Below are positions 35,126 to 47,709 of a DNA stretch of 64,000 bases, one piece after another. A model generated the notes under the pieces. The model was not told the DNA's origin, searched no databases, and worked only from the letters and a program-made list of their open reading frames with translations. The stretch lies in assembly GCA_022432975.1 (NCBI GenBank), contig CM039511.1, positions 23,338,557 to 23,402,556 of the forward strand, read 5' to 3'. The stretch comes from Begonia masoniana (Eukaryota > Streptophyta > Magnoliopsida > Cucurbitales > Begoniaceae). Position 1 is the stretch's first letter. Every line of letters starts with the position of its first letter. The position numbers and the translations under genes were made by a program.

Positions 35126-36089
35126 CTCCTTCCCTTTTCCTTATCCTTTCCCTGCAACCACACTTCTCATTTTCTAGGACAAAACAACTCCTCAATCACC
35201 ATATGCTCATCAATTCACCAATCCACAATTACTACCCACCAAAACATAATTAAAACACGACCTAAAATTCCCGAGACGGACTGCATGGATCGCTCTAAAA
35301 ATCGAGCTAATCCTTATAGTGTAAAACACCTAAAATAATCAATATCTTCCGACCTAATTCATAACATCAAGGTTAAACATAAAAGTGGAAATCTTTAAAA
35401 CATCACCAAACTATAACATTCATCAAATCATTCTCAACAACCCTACTCGAAGCCTACATCCACTATACAATTCTCAAAATATTAAACTTCTCCATACTTT
35501 CTAAAATTTATCACTTCATCCAAAAATCTTTCAAGTTCACACCTATTTACCACAAAACGCTCGGAGAACACCCACGGGTCATCCAGCCTAGCCAAAACAC
35601 GCCCTGTCGCAACGAGCTCTGTCCACCAACCACCTAAGCCTGATCATCGGGAGGGAGTTCCTCCCCTACGTCCTCGTCACCTAAATATCACGATAAACAC
35701 ATTAAGCCTAATGCTTAGTAAAGAGTGCACTAAACATAACATTTACATATATGCATGACATTTGTAAAACATGTTCATTTCTTTTGTTTCGTTAAAGTTA
35801 ACGTATTTGTCTACTTAGTAGACCACAATCCTGCCCCGTGAGAACCATGACTTGCCCCATGAGAACTGTGCCTTACCCCGTGAGAACTCGTTGTTGACTT
35901 AAATGATGTTTAAGTCTAAATATGTTTTTGATGATGTATTTGAATGGTTAATATTGTAATTTGATTATGTTAAGCGAATGAGAATAAAGAATATGCATTA
36001 GTATTTTAATCTAATGAAAATGCCCTTGGAAAGGGTATTTTAGTTGTTTAACAATCGTGATTAAGCGTACAGGGCTGAAAACTCATTTG

Positions 36090-36767
36090 CCGATGAGTTG
36101 TTAAAAATAGACATATACCGATCGCTAAACGACAAAGTAAAGAAGGCTTCTGCCGATGGCCTTCATCTACCGATCGATAAAACGACAAAAGAAGAAGTCG
36201 TTCAAAGCCTAGTTCAACCGATCGCTAGACGACATATACCGATGGAGTTTAGTGGTGCTTCTGCCAATGGTTTTATCAAAATACTCATACCGATGGCGTT
36301 TGAAATTGCACATGCCGATGGCGGTTCAGCGCATATATTTTTACTCATACCGATGGCATTTCAAGCTGCTCCTGCCGATGAACTTTCCAAGATGCATCTG
36401 CCGATGGCTTTCTAGAATGCATCTGTCGATGGCTATTCAGAATACATCTGCCGATGGAGTTCAAAGCTTGCTCATGCCGATAGCTTATTCGTCTTGCATC
36501 TGCCGATGGCGTTTGAAGATACATCTGTCGATAGCATTGAAGATACATCTGCCGATGGAGTTCAAAGCTTGCTCATGCCGATAGCTTATTCGTCTTTCAT
36601 CTGCCGATGGCGTTTGAAGATACATCTGCCGATAGCGTTGAAGATACATCTGCCGATAGCGTTGAAGATACATCTTCCGATAGCGCTGTTAAGCTTGCAC
36701 CTGCCGATGGACTTGAAAGCGTGTACCTGCCGATGAGGTTCAAGGTACACCTGCCGATGGTTCTTCA
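36090..36767. repeat. Degenerate CCGAT-unit array in E11
   Basis: About 25 irregular units share CTGCCGATGG or ACCGATCGCT, with the interval text varying. Segments ACCGATCGCTAAACGACA and CCGATCGCTAGACGACA are near-identical to the E18 60-bp unit. From 36590 the units become regular (ACATCTGCCGATAGCGTTGA). Confidence 0.8.
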
Positions 36768-37102
36768 TCGTTTTCAACATTAACTCCAGAACTTTAATGG
36801 CGACGACGACTTGCAACTACAGCTGGCAACGGCTACCTGATCTAGTACGGATGCTTCCCAACGGTATCATTTTCCATTTGAAGAAAGAAGCATTCAATTC
36901 AGAGCTGAAAAAGAAGACAGAGTATTTAAGCCGAGGTTAGAGCACAAAGATACAACTTTTTGCAAATTGAATTCCTGAGCCCTAACCTTCAAAATTTTGT
37001 TATACTCTGTATTATTTTTCTACACCTCTCGATTTTAACTTGAGATTCAATCCTTGTGAGAGTGTAGTCTGAGCTTACCATTTACGAGCTCAACATTGTG
37101 TA
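36768..37102 (+). repeat. 335-bp promoter-like block, copy 1 (E11)
   Basis: It runs from TCGTTTTCAACATTAACTCC to AGCTCAACATTGTGTA and is identical, as far as I can read, to 38240-38574. It contains GAGTATTTAAGCCGAGG (near 36920), a TATA-like box, and a T/C-rich leader downstream. Confidence 0.9.
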
Positions 37103-38110
37103 CATCTGCCGATAGCGTTGAAGATACATCTGCCGATAGCGTTGAAGATACATCTGCCGATAGCGTTGAAGATACATCTGCCGATGGCGTTTGAAGATAC
37201 ATCTGCCGATAGCGTTGAAGATACATCTGCCGATAGCGTTGAAGATACATCTGCCGATAGCGTTGAAGATACATCTGCCGATGGCGTTTGAAGATACATC
37301 TGCCGATGGCGTTTGAAGATACATCTGCCGATAGCGTTGAAGATACATCTGCCGATAGCGTTGAAGATACATCTGCCGATAGCGTTGAAGATACATCTGC
37401 CGATAGCGTTGAAGATACATCTGCCGATAGCGTTGAAGATACATCTGCCGATGGCGTTTGAAGATACATCTGCCGATAGCGTTGAAGATACATCTGCCGA
37501 TGGAGTTCAAAGCTTGCTCATGCCGATAGCTTATTCGTCTTTCATCTGCCGATGGCGTTTGAAGATACATCTGCCGATAGCGTTGAAGATACATCTGCCG
37601 ATAGCGTTGAAGATACATCTGCCGATAGCGTTGAAGATACATCTGCCGATGGCGTTTGAAGATACATCTGCCGATGGCGTTTGAAGATACATCTGCCGAT
37701 AGCGTTGAAGATACATCTGCCGATAGCGTTGAAGATACATCTGCCGATGGCGTTTGAAGATACATCTGCCGATAGCGTTGAAGATACATCTGCCGATGGC
37801 GTTTGAAGATACATCTGCCGATAGCGTTGAAGATACATCTGCCGATAGCGTTGAAGATACATCTGCCGATAGCGTTGAAGATACATCTGCCGATAGCGTT
37901 GAAGATACATCTGCCGATGGCGTTTGAAGATACATCTGCCGATAGCGTTGAAGATACATCTGCCGATGGCGTTTGAAGATACATCTGCCGATAGCGTTGA
38001 AGATACATCTGCCGATAGCGTTGAAGATACATCTGCCGATAGCGTTGAAGATACATCTGCCGATAGCGTTGAAGATACATCTGCCGATAGCGTTGAAGAT
38101 AATCTGCGAT
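37103..38110. repeat. About 41 units of 24/25 bp, CTGCCGATAGC type (E11)
   Basis: The 24-bp form ACATCTGCCGATAGCG plus TTGAAGAT and the 25-bp form with GGCGTTTGAAG alternate irregularly. I counted about 41 CTGCCGAT-type units, with one inserted old segment (37501-37545, GGAGTTCAAAGC...TTATTCGTC) that also occurs at 36456 and 36557. The array ends at AATCTGCGATGAC. Because 25 is not divisible by three, open frames across it switch between three peptide patterns; none is a gene. Confidence 0.95.
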
Positions 38111-38239
38111 GACTTTTAAGTTGCATATACCGATGGACTCTTAGAGCAACTCATACCGATGATGTGGCGATTGAATTAAAGCTGCTTCCACCGATGATCT
38201 TCCGCCAGGATTCAAAATAGCCGCAAAGCTACAGTGCCG

Positions 38240-38574
38240 TCGTTTTCAACATTAACTCCAGAACTTTAATGGCGACGACGACTTGCAACTACAGCTGGCA
38301 ACGGCTACCTGATCTAGTACGGATGCTTCCCAACGGTATCATTTTCCATTTGAAGAAAGAAGCATTCAATTCAGAGCTGAAAAAGAAGACAGAGTATTTA
38401 AGCCGAGGTTAGAGCACAAAGATACAACTTTTTGCAAATTGAATTCCTGAGCCCTAACCTTCAAAATTTTGTTATACTCTGTATTATTTTTCTACACCTC
38501 TCGATTTTAACTTGAGATTCAATCCTTGTGAGAGTGTAGTCTGAGCTTACCATTTACGAGCTCAACATTGTGTA
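38240..38574 (+). repeat. 335-bp promoter-like block, copy 2 (E11)
   Basis: This is the direct repeat of 36768-37102 at an offset of 1472 bases, with the same TATA-like GAGTATTTAAG (near 38392). Downstream is unique LTR sequence (GGCAGTGGATTGACGCCC) running to the LTR end, so this copy holds the native position. Confidence 0.9.
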
Positions 38575-40040
38575 TAAGGCAGTGGATTGACGCCCGTGAA
38601 GTTCAATCCTGAGTTGTAAAGGCAGTTGATTGGAGCCCAAAATTCCGATCTGTTTTTCTCACTGAGGAGAAGGTTAAGTATCTTCAAGGGGTGAACCTTG
38701 AAGCGTGGATGTAGGCAAGGTTTGGCTGAACCACGTAAAAATCTGGTGTTGATTTTTCTTCTCTCTCTCTCTCTTACTGTTACTGATTGATTGCTTGTGT
38801 TTAGTAATTAAGAAAATTTAAAAAGTTCTAATTCACCCCCCTCTTAGACAAACTCGATCCTACACTCGTGACATCTGTAATTCGTTATCGTTCTTATTTC
38901 AATCTTTATAAAAACATGCTCATAAATAGTTCGTATGCGTATTTCATAAAACATCATGCATGAGGAGATATACACATACAACATTCATCAAACAAGATTT
39001 CTAACACTCTCCTAACGTTTCTAGCCAGTAGGCGAACAAACTCTTAACTGATAACTAACTCTAAATTCTAGGCTACCCGACTTACTAAAAGTCCTACTAC
39101 AAGCAAACATCGTTATAACACACAATTATAACATCGATACGACGTAGGGCCTTTAGGGCCGGAAACTTAGCACTCACTTACCTGGTGTCCTAGTTATTTC
39201 GAGCACCGTCAAGAAAGCTTGGGTCACCTAAGGAATTTTCATAACACGTCATTAGTATCGACTCTAAATCATCAAATTCAAAACTAAACGAAACCCCGAG
39301 TTAAGACAATTTTTCCAAAAACTCTAGTTCACTTCGTTCGGGCATTTTGTCGAGCACATTCTGCTCATCATTTACTTAACTCTATTAATGGTGTTTTTAC
39401 AACCTCCTACCATCTAAACTTAACCTATAACTTAACCAACCTTCATTAATTTATCCCAACTACCAAAATAACAATAAATGCATCATTATTAATTATAAAT
39501 ACGATAAATCTATCTATTTACAACAAAACTCAAAAATCTCAACCATAACTCCATAAACCCTAACGAAATGCAACCCTAAAACAACAAACTTAACGTGCCT
39601 AGAACTTGGAGCTTACCTAGAACGTCGATTGGGGAAAGAAAAATGGAAGAATTGCCAGAAGAGAAGAACAAATCGCCGGCGTGCGTGAAGGAACGGTGAA
39701 GGGGAGAAATCGCACGGGAGGAGGGGAGGAAGAAAATAGGGGTTCTGGAGAAAATGAAAGAGAATTCCTTTTTATTAAAATTTGAGTTTGCTAATTACCT
39801 TCTTGCCCTTTTTATTATTTCTTGCTTAAACTCGTTTATTAACCTATCGATTTAGTTTCTCCAAAATTCTCTTATTCCTCCAAAAATTCCAACTTATTCC
39901 TAGAGTTCAAACAAAACTTCCCGTTCACTAATAGGACTTAATCTACTATTTCTAAGAATTAAAATGCTATAAGGCTTAAAATATCAGAACCAAAAAATCT
40001 AAAGGCTTAAGACTCATAACTGAAATTTCTGGGCGTTATA

Positions 40041-41698
40041 GGTCTCTACGTACTTGGTGACCTCTCTTTTCATATTTGGCCACCAGAAGTGCTGCTTTAA
40101 GTCCTAGTACATTTTGGTACTTCCCGGGTACGCAGAGTAAGCAGAAGAGTGTGCCTCGGTCAAAATCTCTTTCTTTAGTTCCTCATCATTAGGTACGTGC
40201 CACCTATGACTGAACTTCAGTACACATCCATCCGACAGATTGAAATCGGACGAGTCCTCGGATGTCATGCTCAACCTGTACTTTTTGCACTCCAAATCTT
40301 TCTGTTGAGCTTCTCGTATTTTGTCCAATATTGTCGGCCTAAGAGAAATGTTTGTAAGCATAGTGGACAACTCAGCCATAATCTCCACATCAAACTTCTC
40401 AATCTCAGACTTTAACATCACCGACATTGCTGCAAGCGAAGGCTGACTCGTAGAAGGTATTCTGCTTAAGGCATTGGCAACTTTATTTGCCTTACCCGGG
40501 TGGTATTTAATCTCGAAGTCGTATTCTTTGACAAATCCAACCACCTTCTTTGCCACATGTTCAACTCTTTTTGTGTAAATAGGTACTTTATGCTCTTGTG
40601 GTCCGAATACACTTCGCATTGTTGCCCGTACAAATAATGTCTCCAAATTTTTAATGTGAAGACGACGACTGCAAGTTCTAGATCGTGCGTTGGATAATTC
40701 TTTTCATACGACTTTAATTATTGAGAAGCATATGCGATAACTCATCCTTCCTGTATAAGTAGGCACCGAAGTTCAACCTTAGATGCATCGCAGTATATGC
40801 TGAACTTGTCACCCTCAATTGACAGTGTCAAAACAAGAGCCGTTATCAATTTCTGTTTCAGTTCCTAAAAGCTTTTGTCGCATGCAGTCGACCATACAAA
40901 TTTCTCATTCTTCCTGGTCAAGCGTTAAGGAGAGACAACAATCTTTGAAAACCCCTTAATGAATTTCTACTAATACCTGGCCAATCCAAGAAATCGATGT
41001 ATCTCCCGCATATTCTTAGGTTGCAGCCAATTCTTGACAACTTCGATCTTCTTCGGATCCACAGAAATCCCCTCCTAAGATATGATATGGCAGAGAAAAT
41101 TAATTCGATCCAGCCAAAATTCACACTTGGAGAACTTTGGGTATACCTGATGTTGTTTTAAAATCACTAAAACAATCCGTAGTTGCTCTTCGTGTTCCTC
41201 CTTCATTTTAGAATAGATCAAGATGTCGTCAATAAAAACAACAACAAATTTGTCCAAATACTCTTTAAAGACGCGATTCATTAGGTCCATGAAGGCTGTA
41301 GGGGCATTAGTAAGTCCAAAAGACATTACTAAAAACTCGTAATGCCCATACCTCATTTGAAACGCCGTCTTTTGAATATCTTTTCTTCGGACCTTCAACT
41401 GATAATAACCTAAGCGTAGGTCAATTTTCGAAAATACTCGGGCACCCTGCAGTTGGTCAAACAGGTCATCTATTAGGGGCAACAGATATTTATTCTTCAC
41501 CGTCAATTTATCAACTCCCTATAGTCGTTGCACATCCTGAAAGTTCTGTCTTTTTTCTTAACGAACAGAACTGGCGCACCCGACGGAGAAAAGCTAGGTC
41601 GGATGAATCCCTTATCCAACAGTTCTTCTAGCTGAGACTTTAACTCTTTCAGATCGGCAAGCGCCAATCTGTCTTAGAAACAGGTCCTGAACTTGGAT
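40041..41698 (-). pseudogene. E12 RT, RNase H and start of integrase
   Basis: The RT frame (41075-41506) has [62 protein letters not shown] and [11 protein letters not shown]. RNase H from 41070 to 40490 is broken by stops; its end ([10 protein letters not shown], usually VADALSR) has lost an Asp. Integrase begins with EILTEAHSSAYSAYPGSTKMY, where the second zinc-binding His is Tyr. The text stops at 40041 in the integrase zinc domain, before its Cys pair, where E10 inserted. The rest is not found left of E10. Confidence 0.88.
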
Positions 41699-42398
41699 AT
41701 ACATCGATCACAAACTCGATCTCCCTGTCCAGCGGTAATCCCAGAAGATCATCATGAAAGATCTCTACAAACTCTTTAACTATTGGAAGGTCACTTGGCT
41801 TTACTCCATTTAACAATCGAGTATCAACAACTACAGCCAAGTAAACTGAGCATCTATCTTTAAATTGCTCACTAACCTTCATAGAATAGGAAGTAGGCAG
41901 CCCACTAGTCCTATTCATTGCTTGGAAGGTAAACTTTTCTTTATTCGGGGGACAAAAAGTCACCATCCCGGATCTGCAGTCAATGGTGGAAAAATGGCGA
42001 GACAGCCAGTCCATCCCCAAAATAAGATCATACCGCTCTATGCCTATAACCATCAGACGGCATTAAGGGTATTATTCCCCACTGAGGCGCCATTGCCTTG
42101 AAAAATAGATCTGACTGCATATGCTCACCCGAAGGGAGCATTACTCTATACTCACACTTTGCTAATTCAGGCACTAACTTCAATTTAGATACGCAAGCAA
42201 TGGAAATAAAGGAGTGCGTAGCTCCCGTGTCTATCAACAAAAATACAGCTACACTGGTAAATAAAGTAGTACCTGCAATAACCGAAGGCTGAGCCTCATC
42301 ATCAACATCACCAGGATCGATGAAAGCAAAAACCACTCTTCTCTGATCTGTGCCTGGTTGGTCTCTGCCTGCTCTTGGGCAATCCCTAACATAGTGGC
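41649..42398 (-). pseudogene. E12 gag C-terminus and protease
   Basis: It begins with YVRDCPRAGR, the second half of a CCHC knuckle whose first half lies at 51199-51240. It then has VFLLIDTGATHSFISIACVSKL (active DTG intact), VMLPSGEHMQSDL, and after a frameshift near 42050 YDLILGMDWLSRHFSTIDCRSG, then [23 protein letters not shown] second shift near 41655 separates it from RT. Confidence 0.88.
42394..42398. repeat. Target-site duplication gtggc, left of E13
   Basis: The same five bases stand at 51199-51203 on the other side of E13, as expected for a gypsy integrase. They lie inside the E12 gag knuckle codons. Confidence 0.95.
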
Positions 42399-45149
42399 TG
42401 TGACGACCCTAACCCGATCAGGGCCGCCACAGACTTGCCGTGACATAATCATTACCTAAGCCCTCGCATTTTTTTCGCATAAACTTTTTCATTTTTTTAC
42501 TTTAAACATAACCCAAAACCCTTAAACAAACTAACCCTAACGTAACCTTAACTTTAAACTCTCGTAACCACGTAAATTTTTCTTTTTATATCACTCATAA
42601 CGTTTCGACTTCTAAACCATTAAATTGAAGTCTCGGATTGTTGAAATCCCTTAAAATCACTCATTCCTCGATCATCAAAACATGACACTAATATAACCTA
42701 CAATTTCAGACAAATTCAAGAAAACGAACTGCATGGATCGCTCTAAAAATCGAGGTTATCCTTACCTGTTAAAAATAACCCAAGCAGTTCCAGTATATTT
42801 CTAAAATTAAGACTCTACATTCTAAACAATCTACTACCACTACATATACATCAAAACTCGACTATTCATACATCTTTCTATCAAAACATTCAATCTACAT
42901 ACTTAAACACTTTGATGCTTTCACAAACAAAACCGAATCAAATTCTCAAAACATACATCGAGCATAAGCACTAAATTCCCTAAAACATCACCAAGGACAT
43001 ACATTAACAAATCATTCAAAATAGTACTACTTCAAACCTATATCCACTATAAAATTTCCTGAATATTAAACTTAAATATACACCCTAAAATCCATCACCT
43101 TTCTAACCAACAAAACTAACTCACATCCATTCGCCACCAAAACAGTTCGGGGCACACCATCGGATCATCTAGCCAAACCAAAACACACCCCGTCGCCACG
43201 AGCACCATCCGTCGACCACCTATTCTTTGTCATCGAGTTCACACCTGTCACCTACATCATGCAACATAAACAGTAAGCCTAATGCTTAGTAAGGGGATGC
43301 ACTATATGAATTTAAAACATTTTACTTAACATATGCAGTTTCTACAGTTTCATCGTACATAATCATTTCGTTTCGTTTCATCGTTCATATTCATTTCGTT
43401 TCGTTTCGTCATACATATTCATTTCATTTCGTTTCATCATACATATTCATTTCATTTCCATCGTACATACATGTAATCCTCTACCAATGGAGGGCGGATT
43501 AGTTTCTCCATCTCTAGACGTTCCACATATAAATCTTTATCTGAAGGGTGAACCACTTCCCTCAGATATCATACGTTTTCTGGACGTTCCACAATTTACA
43601 TCTGAAGGGTGAACCACTTCCCTAAGACACTATACATTTTCGTTTTACATCGTTGTCGTTTGTACGTTTAAATCATGAAATCATATGCTAAAACATTTTT
43701 GTACTTTTTCTAAAACATGATGCATGAGAAATCTATGTACGACATATCATCAAAACATATCATCAAATAATTCACTACGTACGTGGACATATACTATTCT
43801 TAACAAACTTCACAAACAACTAACCTTCTAAGCTACCCGACTCATTAATCCCCACAATCAGAAAATCATCATCAAAGCAGAAAAACCTAACGTTGACACG
43901 ATGTAGGGCCTTAAGGGCCGAAAGCCTAACATCCACTTACCTGGCGTCCGTAGTAAGCCGAGCACCGTCCAAAGGTCGTCTCCACCTAAAGCATTTCACA
44001 ATTAAGGCATTAAAACCAATCCTAAATAAACGAACTCTAAACTTAAACTAAGTCTCTAGCCAAATCCAACTAAAACCTAATTAAAGGGCCACTAATTTAG
44101 GTTTGGTAAAACCGACCCCAAAACTTCGAACGCGCGTAACTCTTGCGTCGGTCATCGGAATCGAACGATTCCAGCGGCCACGTACTCCTCTAATAACCTA
44201 TTTTAATCTGCCAAAAGGAATTTTAAAACAAATGACCGGAACTAGGTCAAAAAGGGCAAAACCCGAACTGCCCCTTTTTCCCAAAATTTCACTTTTTCAA
44301 TTTTTTATCAAAACTCTCTCAATTCCTCACTAATCTATCCTCCTAACATCCAATTAACATAATCTAATAAGAAAACCCGGACGAAAAACCCGAGCTCCAA
44401 AAACCTAGCCCACGGTTTTTCCCCAAATTCGAGCTCCTCATTGCTCGGCAATCCATGCCAGCACCGAGCTCGGCCAATTGACGCTGAAAGCAACCAAAAA
44501 GGACCGGTGGACGGAGCTCAATCGAGCTTGCCACTGTCGGCCATGAACAGAACGAAAACAGGGAAGAAACTCAACCTGTTTTCGGTCGGGTCTGGCGCGA
44601 AGAAGGCTGAACCAAGCTCTGGTTTAGCTCGCCGGAGTTTGGTCGTCTGAACGGTGGTCGGAGCCGTGGTCGCCGTCGGAGGGTCGCGCGTCTCCCTTCT
44701 CTCTCGGCTCTGCAACGGGGATGGCTTCATCGTGAAGCCATTAGGCTTTTAATAAAAATTAAAATCTTTTACTTACCAAATTACTTAAATGCCCCTCCCT
44801 CAATTCTATGCTTAATTCTTTAATTAGTCTATCGATTCGGTTTCTCTGCAATTTCCTTATTTCTCCAAATATTCCAATTTAGTCTTAGAGTTATAACAAA
44901 ACTCACCGTTCACAAAACGGACTTATTTTGCTATTTTTATGAATTAACATACTAAAAGGGTAAAACGGGAACTCTAGCATTACTCTTTTCGATTTGGGTT
45001 TCTAAAATTTCACTTATTCCTCTAAAAATTCCCGTAAATTTCTAGGGCTCTAAGGAAACATCCCGCTCAAGAAAATACTTTAATTTGCTATTTACGAAAA
45101 TAACCTAAGAAATTAGAAAATCCTAAGGTCCGAAAACCCGGGCGTTACA
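42399..45149 (-). repeat. 3' LTR of E13 (2751 bp)
   Basis: The plus-strand edges are TGTGACGACCCTAACCC and ACCCGGGCGTTACA. A polypurine tract follows at 45150. It includes duplicated CTGAAGGGTGAACCACTTCCC motifs (43540, 43592), donor (43940), acceptor (43262), hairpin box (43275), and a TTTCGTTTC-rich stretch (43365-43460). Confidence 0.95.
43262..43940 (-). other. Putative LTR intron, E13 3' LTR
   Basis: The donor CCAG|GTAAGTGG is at 43940, with TCGGCCCTTAAGGCCCTACAT after it. CTTACTAAGCATTAGGCTTA is at 43276-43295 and the acceptor TGATGTAG|GTGACAGG at 43262. Length 679. Confidence 0.5.
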
Positions 45150-45180
45150 TCCTTCCCTCCTTAATTGAAATTTTGTCCTC
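45150..45180 (-). other. Polypurine tract of E13
   Basis: The minus strand has TTTCAATTAAGGAGGGAAGG directly before the LTR start TGTAACGCCCGGG. Preserving it is needed for mobilisation by other elements' enzymes. Confidence 0.8.
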
Positions 45181-47709
45181 AAAATTGTTGCTTAGACAAT
45201 CCTCTTATTTCTCACTTCAACGCTACCACCGTAATTACTGTTGCAATACTAAATCTTGATTACACTATAGTCTTAATCGTCTATCAAGTAATGGAAATTC
45301 CTAGATTTCCAAAGTTATAATTCTCTTAACTATGCATTTGGTAACTCCATCACTCACACGTCCATTACTTTCAACCTAATCCTTCATCACTTAATCTCTC
45401 AAATCTCTCCCAACTCAACCTCCACTCTAGTTTTCCTCGAATTGAATTCAATCACTTCCCTACTTTTCTCATACCACATCAATCTAACGCATCAAAAACA
45501 TCATAATCCCTCAAAGCTTCATCTATTGCTTAATACTAAGGACCTAATACATAGCCTTCTTATCTTAATTCTTCCACTTCCAAGTCCTCCTACACCTTAC
45601 CATCAAATTTTTAATCCATTACTCACACCCATACACCCATGAACATTGGGCGAACATGACATTCCATTAGTCACCCTACACAATCCTAGTACTCGGGGCT
45701 CCGAATACTTAAATTTTACCCCCTTTTCTTTCAAAGTATTCTCTAAGCCTTTATCACTATGTCCACAACGCTCATTTGTCCAACTTGTGCCTCGGTTTTC
45801 ATCAAACAATATCAAACTCTCAAGTCTAACTAATTTAATTACACTATTCACCCAATGTCTTAAATGGTGCATAAACACTTCGACATAGCTTACGAGTCGA
45901 ATCTTTCCTAGACCAACAGGTTTATCTTCACTTCTAGGTCCACTTGCACAATCTCCGTGCAACTTTCTATCCCTTCGTCCTTTTTACCTTACATCGCATA
46001 GTTCCCATTTTTCTCATTCAAAATTTCCTATATTTTCCCAATTTGCACACCACTAGATTCTAGTGAACTAAACCTCAACTTTCAACCTTCCCTTCTTATC
46101 TAACTATCCTCTTCTTCCTATCTCTTAACTTTGCAATATCGATTTCATCCTTCCTCCAAAATTAGGTCCTAAGCATTTTTTCTAAATTCTTTATAACATC
46201 TCAACCCTACAACCTTCTTGTTTGAAAACTTGTTGTATGTAATTTAACACCTCCCTTCCAAAAAATCCTTGCCTTCCTAAGTCACCAAATATGATTCCAA
46301 ATTCAATGCTAAACTTTCACACTACATCATCTAACATCTCTATCTTAACGTCTTCTTTAAATAAATTAAAAGAAATGTACCTGTGACTACGGTATACTGC
46401 CCTATACTTATTCCTAATATCCCACAAGGACTTCTTCAAAGTTACTAACTAGCCTACTATCTTTCATTTCTTCTAGTCAGGTTCTAAATATTCTATTTGT
46501 CTTCTTCATAATAATTTGTCTAACAACCTTCTTGTTAGCAAACTTGTTGCAGGTAGACCTACAACCTTAATCTAGATCTTCTAAAGTTCTTAAATCTTAT
46601 TCTTCTATTTTCCCCAAAATTTAGAAGCATCCATAACCTTTAATGGAGCTAAGCATGCCATGACTCATACTACAAGCCCTATCAATTCTCAAGTCTCTAG
46701 GCAAATACCAAAGTGGTCGAGTTCACTTCCTCAAATTCTCACATGAATCGGCCTTCACTTAATTCCTTATAGGCTAAGCTTTCTAACCCACCTAATTTGA
46801 TTGGTCACCACCTAAACTCTTCATTACGATCCACCTCTCGGGTCCTTTAAACACTAAAGTTCCTACTTCCATCTTGGAGGTAAGTCTCATGTCTGGGGTT
46901 CTTAACTTAAACTATATCAACTATAGACTCATTTCTTAACTCCGGCGTTCATAACTCCAAGAATCTGAAATCTTTTATCCTTAATACAATTTCTATAATT
47001 AGCACTTACTCTCGTCGATTTATCATCCTTCTAACATTGCACGGGATACAATAAACCCGTAAACATGACTTCCAATCTAAGGTGTTAAGCCCTTCTTCAA
47101 AATTTTGCTACACTTCTTAGGCGTTTCCAATAATTTCTAACTCTCATACTTTGCCTTATGTCCCCAGGTTAAGCAACATCTAATTGCCTAACGCATCTTC
47201 TATTTATTGGTCACTCTTAACTTTACTAAGTCTTCTTTTCTATTTAGTGGCAGTCATTATCTTTTCACGTATCAATATTTGTCCTTCGTTGCTTAGTTCT
47301 CTAAGATGGTACCTATCTCCTAGAGAACGTCCAAATTATATAACTTGAGTATCATCTATCGTATAACCTTGATCCTTTATTGTCTCTAAATTCGTTAATC
47401 TACCAACTTCACCTCAATATTTTTGTTCTCTTCACTGATATTTACTAAGTCAAATGCTCCTATTCAACAATTCACCTAAGATAGACTTTTGGTTATTACC
47501 TTCATTTAAATACTCAGGAGGTCCGTCAACTAAAGTCTAGTTTATGTTTATTCAACCGTTATATCTCTTAAGTCGTATCCCTCCAATGGTAACAAATTCT
47601 AAGTATGTGCACACTTGCACAATTATCCTAGGTTATTCATCTCAATGCGTAACTTCCTCTATTCATTATCCTCCTTTTACCCAATATACAAAAGTCACGT
47701 TTTAAACCC
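45181..47709 (-). other. Non-coding internal region of E13
   Basis: About 2.5 kb replaces pol. I see no catalytic motif of protease, RT, RNase H or integrase in any frame. The plus strand is markedly C/T-rich (G/A-rich in the element's sense). Short segments recur with changes (AACCTTCTTGTT near 46210 and 46520, each followed by AACTTGTTG), suggesting internal duplication. Open frames such as plus 45442-45642 and minus 45603-45962 show no recognisable domain. Confidence 0.6.

Larger units (their letters stand above)
35892..38864 (+). mobile_element. E11: solo LTR, probably Ty1/copia (SIRE-like), 2973 bp
   Basis: It starts TGTTGACTTAAATG and ends GATCCTACA and is flanked by the 5-bp duplication ctcgt (35887-35891 and 38865-38869). 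The end part (AAAGTTCTAATTCACCCCCC, TCTTAG) and TGTTGA start are typical of plant copia LTRs of the SIRE/Maximus kind, but no coding region proves it. It carries degenerate and regular arrays of CTGCCGAT units and a duplicated 335-bp promoter-like block. Removing it reconnects E10 LTR text, so it is the youngest event at this locus. Confidence 0.8.
35681..39181 (-). other. Putative LTR intron, E10 (interrupted by E11)
   Basis: The minus-strand donor CCAG|GTAAGTGAG is at 39181 with CCGGCCCTAAAGGCCCTAC just downstream. CTTTACTAAGCATTAGGCTTAAT lies at 35705-35725 and the acceptor ATATTTAG|GTGACG at 35681. The native length would be about 520 bases after subtracting the E11 insertion. Confidence 0.45.
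29718..40040 (-). mobile_element. E10: Tekay/Del-like gypsy element, inserted in E12 integrase
   Basis: On the minus strand there is a 5' LTR (34691-40040, itself holding solo LTR E11), gag, protease, RT, RNase H, integrase, polypurine tract, and a 3' LTR truncated at 29718. Its right end (GGGCGTTATA, a decayed TGTAAC...) abuts E12 integrase text. The junction of 5' LTR and gag has lost the primer site and about the first 30 codons. All genes carry several stops, so it is dead and older than E13. Confidence 0.88.
34691..40040 (-). repeat. 5' LTR of E10, carrying solo LTR E11
   Basis: The left edge CAGTCAGGGCCGCCACGGACTAGCC is a truncated version of the E13 LTR edge. The right end is CTGGGCGTTATA. 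Without E11 and its duplicated 5 bases the LTR is about 2.37 kb. It contains the GATCGATC module (34885-35110), CCCGTGAGAA motifs (35835-35890), the hairpin box (35705) and a GTAAGT donor (39181). Confidence 0.85.

Noticed and set aside
37082..38126. Several 120-332-codon repetitive frames on both strands
   Set aside because: They follow the 24/25-bp units of the E11 array and change reading pattern at each 25-bp unit; no start context or domain.
43365..43460. TTTCGTTTC-type repeats as a telomere-like or satellite sequence
   Set aside because: Short, irregular and present in both E13 LTRs at the same place, so simply part of that LTR.
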